Shown here piece by piece: positions 1 through 6,804 of a stretch of DNA of 8,499 nucleotides. The notes under the pieces are model-generated. The model saw only the letters and a list, made by a program, of their open reading frames with translations, was not told where the DNA came from and made no database searches. Position 1 is the stretch's first letter. Each line of letters starts with the position of its first letter. The translations under genes were made by a program, and so were the position numbers. Origin of the DNA: Betaproteobacteria bacterium (GTDB taxonomy: Bacteria > Pseudomonadota > Gammaproteobacteria > Burkholderiales > Burkholderiaceae_C); the NCBI GenBank assembly GCA_009927195.1, contig RFNL01000293.1, positions 1 to 8,499 of the forward strand, in the 5' to 3' direction.

Positions 1-1
1 G

Positions 2-1621
2 GGCAAACAAATGGCCATTGATGCCGACCTCAATGCCGGGATGATCGATCAAGCCACCGCCAAAAAACGGCGTGAAGAGCTTTCGCAAGAATCTGATTTC
101 TTCGGTGCCATGGACGGTGCCTCTAAATTTGTCAGCGGAGATGCCATTGCCGGCTTGCTGATTTTGATCATCAACGTGGTGGGCGGCATGGCCATTGGCC
201 TGATTCAACACGGATTGAGCGCCGGTGAAGCCGGTAAGTTGTATGTATTGCTGACCATTGGTGACGGCTTGGTCGCCCAAATCCCATCCCTGTTGTTGTC
301 ATTGGCCACAGCCATCATTGTGACCCGTGTCACCACCGCTGAATCCATGACCGAGCAAGCCTCCAGCCAATTGGCCAACCCCAGTGCTTTGTTCATTTCC
401 TCGGGCATTTTGGCGGTCTTGGGTTTGGTGCCTGGCATGCCCCATTTGATGTTCATCACCTTGGCCGTGGCCACCGCCGGTTTGGGCCTGATGATTGTGC
501 GCAACGAAGTCGATGCCGAGGTCAACCAAGAGGCTGTGGCCGAGGCTGAAGCCAATGCCGCTGGACCCAAAGAGCTGGATTGGGACGACGTGGACCAGGT
601 CGACCTGATTGGATTGGAAATTGGCTATGGGCTTATCCCCTTGGTCAACCCCGAATCTGGGGGTGAGTTGATGGGCCGCGTCAAAGGTGTGCGTAAAAAA
701 TTGTCGGCTGAATTGGGCTTTTTGGTGCAACCGGTGCGCATCCGCGATGATCTCAACATCGACCCTGACAGCTACAACATCGTGCTCAAGGGTGTGGTGC
801 GCGGCAAAGGCGACATCAAGGTTGGACGTGAGTTGGCCATCAACCCAGGCCAGGTGTATGGCGAATTGCCCGGCACCCCTACCCGCGAACCCGCCTTTGG
901 TTTGGAAGCCGTATGGATCGAGCCCTCGCAGCGCGACCAAGCCCGCACTTTGGGGTACACCGTGGTCGATGCCAGTACTGCCATTTCAACCCATTTGAAC
1001 AAAGTGCTGCGTGAAAATGCCTCCGATCTGCTCAGCCACGATGAGGTTCAGCAACTGCTGGACAAGCTCGCTGTGAAGTCTCCCAAATTGGTGGAAGAGT
1101 TGGTGCCTGGCAAGCTCTCTCTGGGCGTGCTGACCCGCACCTTGCAAAACCTGCTCAACGAATCGGTGTCCATCCGTGACATGCGCACCATCGCCGAGGC
1201 TCTGACCGAGGCCAGTGCACGCACCACCGATCCCGAGCAATTGGCCGCCATGGTCAGACCCAAACTCGGCCGCATGATCATGCAAGCTTTGGTCGACGAG
1301 AAAAACAACCTGTCTGTGATGACCTTGGAGCCCGGCTTGGAGCAGTTGTTGCACAACGTATTGCAACAAAGCCAGCCGGGACAACCTGTGGTCCTTGAGC
1401 CTGGATTGGCAGAAAGCTTGTTTGCCGCCATGCGCGACGGTGCTCGCGCTGTGGAAGAAGAGGGTCACCCCGCCGTTTTGGTGGTCTCACCAGTGATCCG
1501 CGGATGGTTGTCCAAAGCGGCGCGTTACCGAGTCAGCGATTTGACGGTGCTGTCATACAGCGAAATTCCGGATGATCAGCCGGTCAAAGTGATACATACG
1601 GTATCCGCCCAGGCCAAATGA
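2..1621 (+). CDS. flhA: Flagellar type III export gate protein FlhA (5'-truncated by window edge)
   Basis: FlhA is the large inner-membrane and cytoplasmic subunit of the flagellar type III export apparatus. It forms the nonameric ring that docks chaperone-substrate complexes and couples the proton gradient to export. The reading frame is open from base 2 and begins GKQMAIDADLNAG, the end of the diagnostic FHIPEP-family loop, so the first ATG in the window (base 11) is internal and not the start. The 539 visible residues lack roughly the first 150 of a family that is usually about 690 long. Hydrophobic segments lie at visible residues about 48-68, 81-108 (with the conserved TIGDGLVAQIPSLLLSLAT stretch), 129-145 and 148-166. 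A long cytoplasmic export domain follows and ends near the typical VLSYSEIP motif. The stop TGA is 34 bases before flhF. No frameshift was seen, and the identity is very secure. Confidence 0.97.
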   Translation, partial: GKQMAIDADLNAGMIDQATAKKRREELSQESDFFGAMDGASKFVSGDAIAGLLILIINVVGGMAIGLIQHGLSAGEAGKLYVLLTIGDGLVAQIPSLLLSLATAIIVTRVTTAESMTEQASSQLANPSALFISSGILAVLGLVPGMPHLMFITLAVATAGLGLMIVRNEVDAEVNQEAVAEAEANAAGPKELDWDDVDQVDLIGLEIGYGLIPLVNPESGGELMGRVKGVRKKLSAELGFLVQPVRIRDDLNIDPDSYNIVLKGVVRGKGDIKVGRELAINPGQVYGELPGTPTREPAFGLEAVWIEPSQRDQARTLGYTVVDASTAISTHLNKVLRENASDLLSHDEVQQLLDKLAVKSPKLVEELVPGKLSLGVLTRTLQNLLNESVSIRDMRTIAEALTEASARTTDPEQLAAMVRPKLGRMIMQALVDEKNNLSVMTLEPGLEQLLHNVLQQSQPGQPVVLEPGLAESLFAAMRDGARAVEEEGHPAVLVVSPVIRGWLSKAARYRVSDLTVLSYSEIPDDQPVKVIHTVSAQAK

Positions 1622-1655
1622 TTTTTGATTGAACACCAAAGTACCGAGAACAACC

Positions 1656-2999
1656 ATGGAACTCAAACGAATCCTTGCCCGCGACGTCAAATCGGCCAAT
1701 GAAAAAGCGGTCGCCTTGTACGGCAACGATGTGTTGATCATCTCCAGCTGTCAAGTGCGGGGTCAAACCGAATTGATCGTGGCGGTCGATATTGAGCCCA
1801 TGCCAGCGGAGTTGGCTTTGCAAGCGGATGAGGCCACGCCCATCGTCAAGCCAATACCCAGCATGCAACAAGGACCTTTTGCTGAGTTGCTGGGGCAGTC
1901 GATGGATTTGAACCGGCGCAAAGAAATTCCCAGGCCCACAGAGAGCAAAGTTGCTGCAGTGATTGAAACCACTGCCAACACCAGTGACAGTGATACAGCC
2001 GAGCATGATCAGCGCGACTATTTGCGTGGGCGTGAAATCGTGGCCATGGTGCGCGATGAACTCTCCAATTTGCGCAAAGAATTCAAAATTGGTCAGCAAA
2101 TGGCCATGTGGCAAGGCGGCGTGCCTTTGGCCCGTGGCTTGCTGCCCCTGCGCAATGCCCTCAACGAAGCCCCCATTCCGGCTGCTTTGCGTGCGTTGCT
2201 GATGGACAGCATCAAAGACCATGAAGAGATGGACAGTGCCATGGTGGAGATTCGCCGCCAGCTCTCGCATTCCTTGCAAGACATTGGCGCAGCAATACCC
2301 ATTCAAGGTGTGCATGTGCTGGCAGGTCCTTCGGGGGCAGGCAAGACATTGATGGTTTCGCGACTGGCCAACCATGCGGCCATGGACCAGGGCTGCGATA
2401 AAGTGGCCATCATCAGTTATAACGATCAGCGCGCCGGCGCGTGGAACCAAACCCAGTTGCTCAGCGCTCAATCAGGGGTGGACTGCTTCAGGGCCAACAA
2501 TGTGGCCACACTCAAGTTGCTGCTCGATGAACTCTCAGGGCGTTCATTGATCTTGATTGACACGCCTGGGGTTCAAATGAGCGAACGCATGGCTGACATT
2601 GGTTCGGTGTGCGAAAGCGCTCATTTCCACGTGGTCATCCCTGCCGATGCGTCAGCGGTCACCCTTCGCCGCCTGTGTGAGCAAAACACCCATCCCTGGG
2701 ATGGTTTGATCCTGACCAAACTCGACGAATCATCGCAGCCCTGGGCACTGATTCAACTGCTCACCGAAGGCGCTCACCGTGTGTGTGCCGCCAGCCGCGG
2801 AGAGCGCAGCGGTGACTGGAACAAAATGACTTCAGCTTCAGAGTTGGTCGATATCGCCTTGCACAACCTCAACCTGCCAGCTGCATCCAAAGCCAATAAC
2901 CCTGTGGGCGAGGTTCAACACACATTGGCCATGGCCGGTGCCCGATTGGCCCAAAAAATGGGCGCCACCCAACAGAGCAATCAGCATGGCCCAACTTAA
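1656..2999 (+). CDS. flhF: Flagellar biosynthesis SRP-family GTPase FlhF (divergent)
   Basis: FlhF is the third SRP-type GTPase, after Ffh and FtsY. It works at the inner face of the cell pole to position new flagella. The frame extends upstream to a TTG at 1629, but I choose ATG 1656: it gives MELKRILARD, matching the usual FlhF N-terminus, and a weak purine-rich CGAGAA lies 5 bases upstream. The protein has 447 residues. The order is an N-terminal B-type domain (1 to about 50), a variable linker, a helical N domain (about 125-215) and the G domain. Visible motifs are P-loop GPSGAGKT at 224-231, DTPG at 302-305 and TKLD at 354-357. The segment normally read as DTYRIGAxEQL is here NDQRAGAWNQT, and the usual GQxVPED near the end is RGERSGDWN. 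These departures suggest altered nucleotide handling, but the overall fold is clear. The gene sits between flhA and flhG, the classic order, and its 3' end overlaps flhG by 14 bases. Confidence 0.93.
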   Translation: MELKRILARDVKSANEKAVALYGNDVLIISSCQVRGQTELIVAVDIEPMPAELALQADEATPIVKPIPSMQQGPFAELLGQSMDLNRRKEIPRPTESKVAAVIETTANTSDSDTAEHDQRDYLRGREIVAMVRDELSNLRKEFKIGQQMAMWQGGVPLARGLLPLRNALNEAPIPAALRALLMDSIKDHEEMDSAMVEIRRQLSHSLQDIGAAIPIQGVHVLAGPSGAGKTLMVSRLANHAAMDQGCDKVAIISYNDQRAGAWNQTQLLSAQSGVDCFRANNVATLKLLLDELSGRSLILIDTPGVQMSERMADIGSVCESAHFHVVIPADASAVTLRRLCEQNTHPWDGLILTKLDESSQPWALIQLLTEGAHRVCAASRGERSGDWNKMTSASELVDIALHNLNLPAASKANNPVGEVQHTLAMAGARLAQKMGATQQSNQHGPT

Positions 3000-3810
3000 A
3001 ACAGAAGTCATTGGCATTGCCAGCGGCAAGGGCGGGGTGGGTAAAACCACCACCGCCATCAATTTGGCTGTGGCTCTTCAAATGATGGACAAGCGCGTGG
3101 TGCTGTTTGATGCCGACTTGGGGTTGGCCAATGCACAAATTGCATTGGGCGTGCGCTCTGAGTACAACCTGAGTCACTTTTTGGCCGGTGAAAAAACCTT
3201 GGTCGAAGTGATGGTGAAAACCCGCCAAGGCGTGAGCTTGATCCCTGGTGGATCTGGCATCCAGGAGTTGGCCGGTCTGAGCCATTTGCAGTCGGCCAGC
3301 ATCGTCAATGCCTTCAGCAGCTTAACCCAGGAAATCGATTTCTTGATCGTTGACTTGGCGGCTGGCATTGCGCCATCGGTCATGACTTTTTTGGGCGCCT
3401 GTCAGCGACGCTTCATTGTGGTCAAGGACGATCCCTCCTCCATCGCCGATGCCTACGGCACCATCAAAGTGATGAGCCAAGAGATGCAGCTCGACGAAAT
3501 CTACCTCATCCCCAATATGGTGGAGAGCCAGGCCGCTGGTTGGAAGCTGTACAACCGACTCAATGATGTCTGTGTGCGATTTTTAGGTCAGCCTGTGCAA
3601 TACCTCACCTCTATCGAGTCAGACGAAATGGTTCTAACCGCATTGAAAAAGTACCAGTCGGTATTGGAGTTGGCACCTGGCACGGGTGCGTCAAGAGACT
3701 TCCGCCGTCTGGCTGATTTTTGTCAGCAACTGCGCCCTATTGATGCCTTGTCTGGTGGCATGCAGTTTTTCATGGAACGGTTGATTAAAAACAATCCGGA
3801 GGCCACATGA
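2986..3810 (+). CDS. flhG: MinD-like flagellar number regulator FlhG/FleN
   Basis: FlhG (FleN, YlxH) is a MinD-family ATPase that dimerises at the membrane and limits flagellar number, acting on FlhF and, in Pseudomonas, on the activator FleQ. I choose ATG 2986, giving MAQLKTEVIGIASGKGG; the frame is open further upstream only through flhF and adds nothing family-like. The protein has 274 residues. The deviant Walker A KGGVGKTT is at 15-22 with both lysines, the switch I region FDADLGLANAQ at 41-51, and switch II VDLAAGI at 122-128, where most relatives have DTGAG or DTAAG, so Thr is replaced by Leu. A basic, aromatic C-terminal stretch (FFMERLIKN, 261-269) fits the membrane-targeting helix. 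The N-terminal extension carrying the DQAxxLR motif of many FlhG proteins is absent, as I recall it is in Pseudomonas FleN. It overlaps flhF by 14 bases and fliA by 4 (ATGA), implying translational coupling. Confidence 0.94.
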   Translation: MAQLKTEVIGIASGKGGVGKTTTAINLAVALQMMDKRVVLFDADLGLANAQIALGVRSEYNLSHFLAGEKTLVEVMVKTRQGVSLIPGGSGIQELAGLSHLQSASIVNAFSSLTQEIDFLIVDLAAGIAPSVMTFLGACQRRFIVVKDDPSSIADAYGTIKVMSQEMQLDEIYLIPNMVESQAAGWKLYNRLNDVCVRFLGQPVQYLTSIESDEMVLTALKKYQSVLELAPGTGASRDFRRLADFCQQLRPIDALSGGMQFFMERLIKNNPEAT

Positions 3811-4559
3811 GAGCCCTATCCCCTGTTGAAATGTATCAACAATGTCAGCCCAAAGGCGACGAGTTGGTGTTGGCCCATTTGGGTTTGGTCAAGCGAGTGG
3901 CGATTCACTTGAAGGCACGTGTGCCAGCCTTCATGGAGCTCGATGAACTCATCCAGGTGGGCATGCTCGGCTTGCTCGAAGCGTCCAAAGCCTATGACCC
4001 CAGCAAAGGGGTGGAGTTTGAAAACTTCGCTCACAGCCGGGTGCGCGGCGCCATGCTCGATGAAGTTCGGCGTTTGTCGTTTTTGCCCCGCTCTGCAGTG
4101 GCCTTTAACAAAGAACACAACGAGGGCTTGCACGTGCTGGCCAGTGAATTGGGTCGCAACCCCACCGAGTCAGAAATTGCCGAATTCATGGGCAAAGACT
4201 TGGAGGAGTTTCAGCGCGAACGCGGCAAAGCCCGACGTTTTGAAACCTATTCGCTTGAAGTTGTCACCGAAGAGGTGATGGGCATTGCAGACGAAGCCTC
4301 GCACCAACCCGACGTGATGGTGGAAGAGGCTGAATTCATGGATGCGGTCACCGATGCCATCGCCGAATTGCCCGAGCGTGAGCAGATGGTCATGCAGTTG
4401 TATTACGTCGAAGAGCTCAATTTGAAAGAAATTGGCGAGGTCTTGGGGGTCAGCGAGTCACGCATCAGCCAAATTTTATCGGCGGTGGTGAAAAAGTTGC
4501 GTGGCAAATTGCAAGTTGAGCCCAATGGTGGCGGCATGATCAGGCGCGTGACAACATGA
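3807..4559 (+). CDS. fliA: Flagellar sigma factor FliA (sigma-28)
   Basis: FliA directs RNA polymerase to late flagellar promoters (flagellin, chemotaxis, motor genes) and is held inactive by FlgM until the hook is complete. ATG 3807 is preceded by a strong GGAGG 4 bases upstream and overlaps the flhG stop as ATGA. The product has 250 residues, close to the usual 235-255. Region 2 spans about 15-90, with DELIQVGMLGLLEA at 46-59 and RGAMLDEVRR at 80-89. Region 3 spans about 100-160, with ASELGRNPTESEIAEFMG at 112-129. Region 4 covers about 185-235, with LPEREQMVMQLYY then a helix-turn-helix LKEIGEVLGVSESRISQIL. The region 2.4/3 junction reads SFLPRSAVAFNKEH, where typical FliA proteins read DWxPRSVRRxxR, so it departs at positions near the -10 contact surface. 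Position after flhG is standard. Identity as FliA rests on domain architecture and context together. Confidence 0.93.
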   Translation: MRALSPVEMYQQCQPKGDELVLAHLGLVKRVAIHLKARVPAFMELDELIQVGMLGLLEASKAYDPSKGVEFENFAHSRVRGAMLDEVRRLSFLPRSAVAFNKEHNEGLHVLASELGRNPTESEIAEFMGKDLEEFQRERGKARRFETYSLEVVTEEVMGIADEASHQPDVMVEEAEFMDAVTDAIAELPEREQMVMQLYYVEELNLKEIGEVLGVSESRISQILSAVVKKLRGKLQVEPNGGGMIRRVTT

Positions 4560-5308
4560 GCAGCTTTTTCCAACTTTTTTTAGCCTGGGGGGTATTGCTC
4601 CTGGTGATCCTGGTTTTGTACTTGATTGACAAGATCAACATCATTTACCAGCGTCACGCAGAGGAAGCGAAAGAACCCAGTTACAGCGATGGGCTGTTTG
4701 GCGACCTGGTCGGAAAAGCGTTGTGGGATGCCATGAGTGGCATTCCCTTGCCTGGGTTTGACCCGAAATTGGTGCAAGACCTCAAGCCCCATTACGAACC
4801 GGTGCTCAGGCAGCACATTGAACAAACCTTTTTGCAAGGGGTGAACGATCAGCGCGAGGGCAGACCGGGAGTGCCTGTCAACAACCGCACCATTCCAACG
4901 CCAAGGGGCAGCGTGGAGTCTTGGATGCCTTTGCACCACCTCTCCAGCCTTTACCAATGTGGTGTGGAACATGCCCAAAACAAGCCTGCGGATCGTTTGC
5001 GCATTCAGCAAACCCTCGATCAGGTGTGCGTCATGCTCTATGCCCGCACGGGCTTGGAATTGCAAGATCCCTTTTCACGCATATTGATGGAGCCCATCGA
5101 CCCAGGTGCGCCTGTGACAGAAGCGTCGACTGAAGTACCCAGCGATGCTGCGGACCCCGCCGAATTGGCAGATGCGTCACCAGCTGTGGAACCAACGCCG
5201 GTCAGCGAAGCGGCGCAAGCCCTAGCCACTGAACAAGAGCCCGATGTCGCACAACCTGTGATCTTGGGGCAATCACTGCCTGCACAGGCCAAGCCGGTGC
5301 CTGCATGA
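4556..5308 (+). CDS. Unknown membrane-anchored protein coupled to fliA
   Basis: I do not recognise this 250-residue protein. It starts at ATG 4556, overlapping the fliA stop by 4 bases (ATGA), so it is probably translated by coupling; no strong ribosome site is seen. Residues 4-25 form one hydrophobic helix (LFLAWGVLLLVILVLYLI) with no signal-peptidase site evident, followed by DKINIIYQRH, so the protein is likely anchored with its body in the cytoplasm (the lysine/arginine/histidine-rich flank supports this). Residues about 45-175 look like a folded soluble domain, with helical segments such as FDPKLVQDLKPHYEPVLRQH (68-87) and one cysteine each in SLYQCGVEHA and DQVCVMLYA. Residues about 180-250 are a low-complexity tail rich in Ala, Pro, Glu, Thr and Ser. 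Codon use resembles the neighbours and no transfer signs appear. The operon position, where other bacteria often carry chemotaxis or motility genes, suggests a flagellar role, but this is inference only. Confidence 0.8.
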   Translation: MSSFFQLFLAWGVLLLVILVLYLIDKINIIYQRHAEEAKEPSYSDGLFGDLVGKALWDAMSGIPLPGFDPKLVQDLKPHYEPVLRQHIEQTFLQGVNDQREGRPGVPVNNRTIPTPRGSVESWMPLHHLSSLYQCGVEHAQNKPADRLRIQQTLDQVCVMLYARTGLELQDPFSRILMEPIDPGAPVTEASTEVPSDAADPAELADASPAVEPTPVSEAAQALATEQEPDVAQPVILGQSLPAQAKPVPA

Positions 5309-5333
5309 AGATGCTGCCTGGCCCTGTCCCGGC

Positions 5334-5360
5334 TCAAGTTATGGCCATTGAGTCCGAATC
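5334..5360 (+). promoter_or_regulatory. Candidate sigma-28 (FliA) promoter upstream of fliS
   Basis: TCAAGTTA (5334-5341) and TCCGAATC (5353-5360) are separated by exactly 11 bases, the spacing of the enterobacterial sigma-28 consensus TAAAGTTT-N11-GCCGATAA. The -35 element is close to the commonly quoted TCAAGTTT variant. The -10 element keeps the CCGA core but departs at its first and last positions. It lies in the 89-base gap before fliS, about 38 bases upstream of the start codon, and points the right way. It would place fliS, and perhaps motA-motB, under FliA. This was read by eye, with no transcript data. Confidence 0.5.
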
Positions 5361-5383
5361 TGCTTGCGTCACCCAACGAATTC

Positions 5384-5388
5384 AGGAG
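5384..5388 (+). promoter_or_regulatory. Ribosome binding site of fliS
   Basis: AGGAG lies 9 bases before ATG 5398. It is the clearest Shine-Dalgarno sequence in this gap and supports that start, which also begins the FliS-like homology. Unlike the upstream genes, fliS does not overlap its neighbour, so it has its own initiation signal. Confidence 0.7.
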
Positions 5389-5397
5389 TAGATTCAC

Positions 5398-5820
5398 ATG
5401 CGAGCCAATCAAAAAGCCATTGCCGCCTATGGCGATGTCAAAGTCACCACAGGCGTGGCCTCGGCCAACGGCGTTCAGTTGATTCAAATGCTGTTTGACG
5501 GTCTGCTGGAAAGCTTGGCTGCGGCCAAAGGACACATTCAAAATGGTGCCATCGCCGAAAAAGGCAAAAGCATTGCCCGCGCCAGTCGGATTGTGATTGG
5601 CTTGCAGGGCGCCCTCGATTTCGAGCGTGGTGGCGATTTGGCCAATAACCTCAATGAGTTGTACGGTTATGTGACCCGCAGATTGCTGCATGTCAATGCC
5701 CGCAACGATTTGGAGGCTTTGGAAGAAATTTACGGTTTGATGAATGAAATTCGCTCTGCCTGGGAAGGCGTGCCCGATTTGATTCCTGCTACACCCCGCG
5801 CTGGGGCACTTTTGAACTGA
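5398..5820 (+). CDS. fliS: Flagellin export chaperone FliS
   Basis: FliS is a small cytoplasmic four-helix chaperone that binds the C-terminus of newly made flagellin, keeps it from polymerising and delivers it to the FlhA export gate. The 140-residue product has the family length. Family features are the N-terminal AYGDVKVTTGVAS (10-22), QLIQMLFDGLLESLAAAKGHI (27-47), IAEKGKSIARASRIVIGLQ (52-70), LDFERGGDLANNLNELYGYV (73-92) and TRRLLHVNARND (93-104), with a tryptophan in the last helix (AWEGV, 121-125). It begins at ATG 5398 with AGGAG upstream. In most genomes fliS follows fliD and flagellin genes; here neither is next to it, and it stands between an unknown gene and motA. A candidate sigma-28 promoter precedes it, as expected for a late flagellar gene. 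No truncation or frame problem was seen. Confidence 0.93.
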   Translation: MRANQKAIAAYGDVKVTTGVASANGVQLIQMLFDGLLESLAAAKGHIQNGAIAEKGKSIARASRIVIGLQGALDFERGGDLANNLNELYGYVTRRLLHVNARNDLEALEEIYGLMNEIRSAWEGVPDLIPATPRAGALLN

Positions 5821-5897
5821 TAGAGTTGCCAGGCAATCAGGCCAAACGGCAAAAATATCAGTTAATCTCGCCCTTGCGTGGTTTGATGAGGTGCGTC

Positions 5898-5916
5898 ACC
5901 CAGGATTTTCCTGGGT
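5898..5916. repeat. 8-bp perfect inverted repeat upstream of motA
   Basis: ACCCAGGA and its exact reverse complement TCCTGGGT flank a 3-base TTT loop. In RNA this forms a compact GC-containing hairpin ending 14 bases before the motA Shine-Dalgarno sequence. No T-run follows on the plus strand, so a standard intrinsic terminator for fliS is not supported. It may be an attenuating or RNA-stabilising hairpin between fliS and motA, or a protein-binding site. Confidence 0.6.
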
Positions 5917-5930
5917 CGTGCCGCTTGTTT

Positions 5931-5936
5931 GGAGAG
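5931..5936 (+). promoter_or_regulatory. Ribosome binding site that fixes the motA start
   Basis: GGAGAG lies 4 bases before ATG 5941. The frame also opens at a TTG at 5929, but that codon overlaps the purine-rich site itself and would add four residues (MESL) ahead of the hydrophobic first helix. The spacing and the usual MotA N-terminus both favour ATG 5941. Confidence 0.75.
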
Positions 5937-5940
5937 TTTG

Positions 5941-6804
5941 ATGATTGCTATTGTTGGTTTGGTTGTGTTGATGATTTGTGTGTTCGGTGGTTTCATCATC
6001 GCCGGTGGATCCTTGGCACCCATCATCAAGGCCGCACCGTTTGAGATGTTCATCATTGGCGGCGCTGGCATTGGCGGCATGATCACCGGCAACAGCGGCG
6101 TGATTCTCAAAGGCGCTTTTGGTGGTTTTGGTCGTGTGATCAAAGGTCCCAAATACAAAAAAGAAGACTACCTGGCGGTCATGCTCTTGGTGGCCAAGAT
6201 CATGAAAACCTTGAAGACCGAGGGCGCGGTGGCGCTGGAGGCGCACATTGAAAATCCCGAAGCCAGTGCGATCTTTGGCGAACACCCGCCCATCTTGCAC
6301 GACCACGACTTGTTGGACCTGATTTGCAACACGGTGCGCTTGATGGTGGTGTCCTCCAGCAATTTGAGTCCGTATGCGGTTGAAGATGTGATGGATGCCG
6401 CCATCAAATTGCATCACCACAATGAATTGAAATATTCAGGTGCATTGGCCACCTTGGCGGGTGCCTTGCCCGCTCTGGGCATTGTGGCCTGCGTGTTGGG
6501 TGTGGTGAAGACCATGGGCGCAATTGACCAACCCCCTCCTGTTTTGGGTGGTTTGATTGGTTCTGCCTTGGTGGGTACCTTCCTGGGCGTGTTTTTGGCT
6601 TACGGCATTGTCGAGCCCTTTGCCTCGCGCTTCACCCAGGTGATTGACGAAGAAGGCGAAATGCCGAAAGTGGTCAAGCAAATCATCATCGGCACTTTGC
6701 ATGGTCACCCCATGCCGTTGATCATTGAAGCGGCACGTGCTTGTGTGAGCCACCACAACCAACCAACTTTTGCTGAAGTCTTCGACGGCATGCGAGGCAA
6801 GTAA
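5941..6804 (+). CDS. motA: Flagellar motor stator protein MotA
   Basis: MotA forms, with MotB, the proton-conducting stator that turns the flagellar rotor. The 287-residue product compares with 295 in E. coli. Membrane segments lie at about 1-21, 33-53, 170-190 and 202-222, with the large cytoplasmic loop between the second and third. Matches to E. coli include GGAGIGG at 40-46, LEAHIENPEAS at 99-109 and the VGTFLGVFLAYG stretch at 211-222. The residues that contact FliG in E. coli (Arg90, Glu98) align with Lys92 and Glu100, so charge is kept. The two channel prolines align with Pro177 (ALPALG) and Pro226 (VEPFA). The start is ATG 5941, set by GGAGAG. It overlaps motB by one base (TAATG). Overall resemblance is to proton-type MotA rather than sodium-type PomA; ion choice is inferred from similarity. 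Confidence 0.96.
   Translation: MIAIVGLVVLMICVFGGFIIAGGSLAPIIKAAPFEMFIIGGAGIGGMITGNSGVILKGAFGGFGRVIKGPKYKKEDYLAVMLLVAKIMKTLKTEGAVALEAHIENPEASAIFGEHPPILHDHDLLDLICNTVRLMVVSSSNLSPYAVEDVMDAAIKLHHHNELKYSGALATLAGALPALGIVACVLGVVKTMGAIDQPPPVLGGLIGSALVGTFLGVFLAYGIVEPFASRFTQVIDEEGEMPKVVKQIIIGTLHGHPMPLIIEAARACVSHHNQPTFAEVFDGMRGK

Noticed and set aside
299..940. 213-residue minus-strand open frame within flhA
   Set aside because: It is a shadow of flhA, which has unbroken family homology on the plus strand.
2430..2441. 12-bp perfect palindrome CGCGCCGGCGCG in flhF
   Set aside because: It encodes part of the RAGAW motif in frame. GC-rich palindromes of this size can arise from codon use, and nothing links it to regulation.
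1584..2471. 295-residue open frame on the minus strand across flhA/flhF
   Set aside because: It lies antisense to well-supported genes. Its His/Gln-rich composition is typical of a reversed coding strand, and no domain is recognisable.
5826..5836. TTGCC-A-GGCAA inverted repeat after the fliS stop as a terminator
   Set aside because: Its one-base loop cannot form a hairpin and no T-run follows.
5912..5928. Possible sigma-54 promoter (GG...TTG) upstream of motA
   Set aside because: The GG and GC elements do not fall at the required 10-base separation in any alignment.
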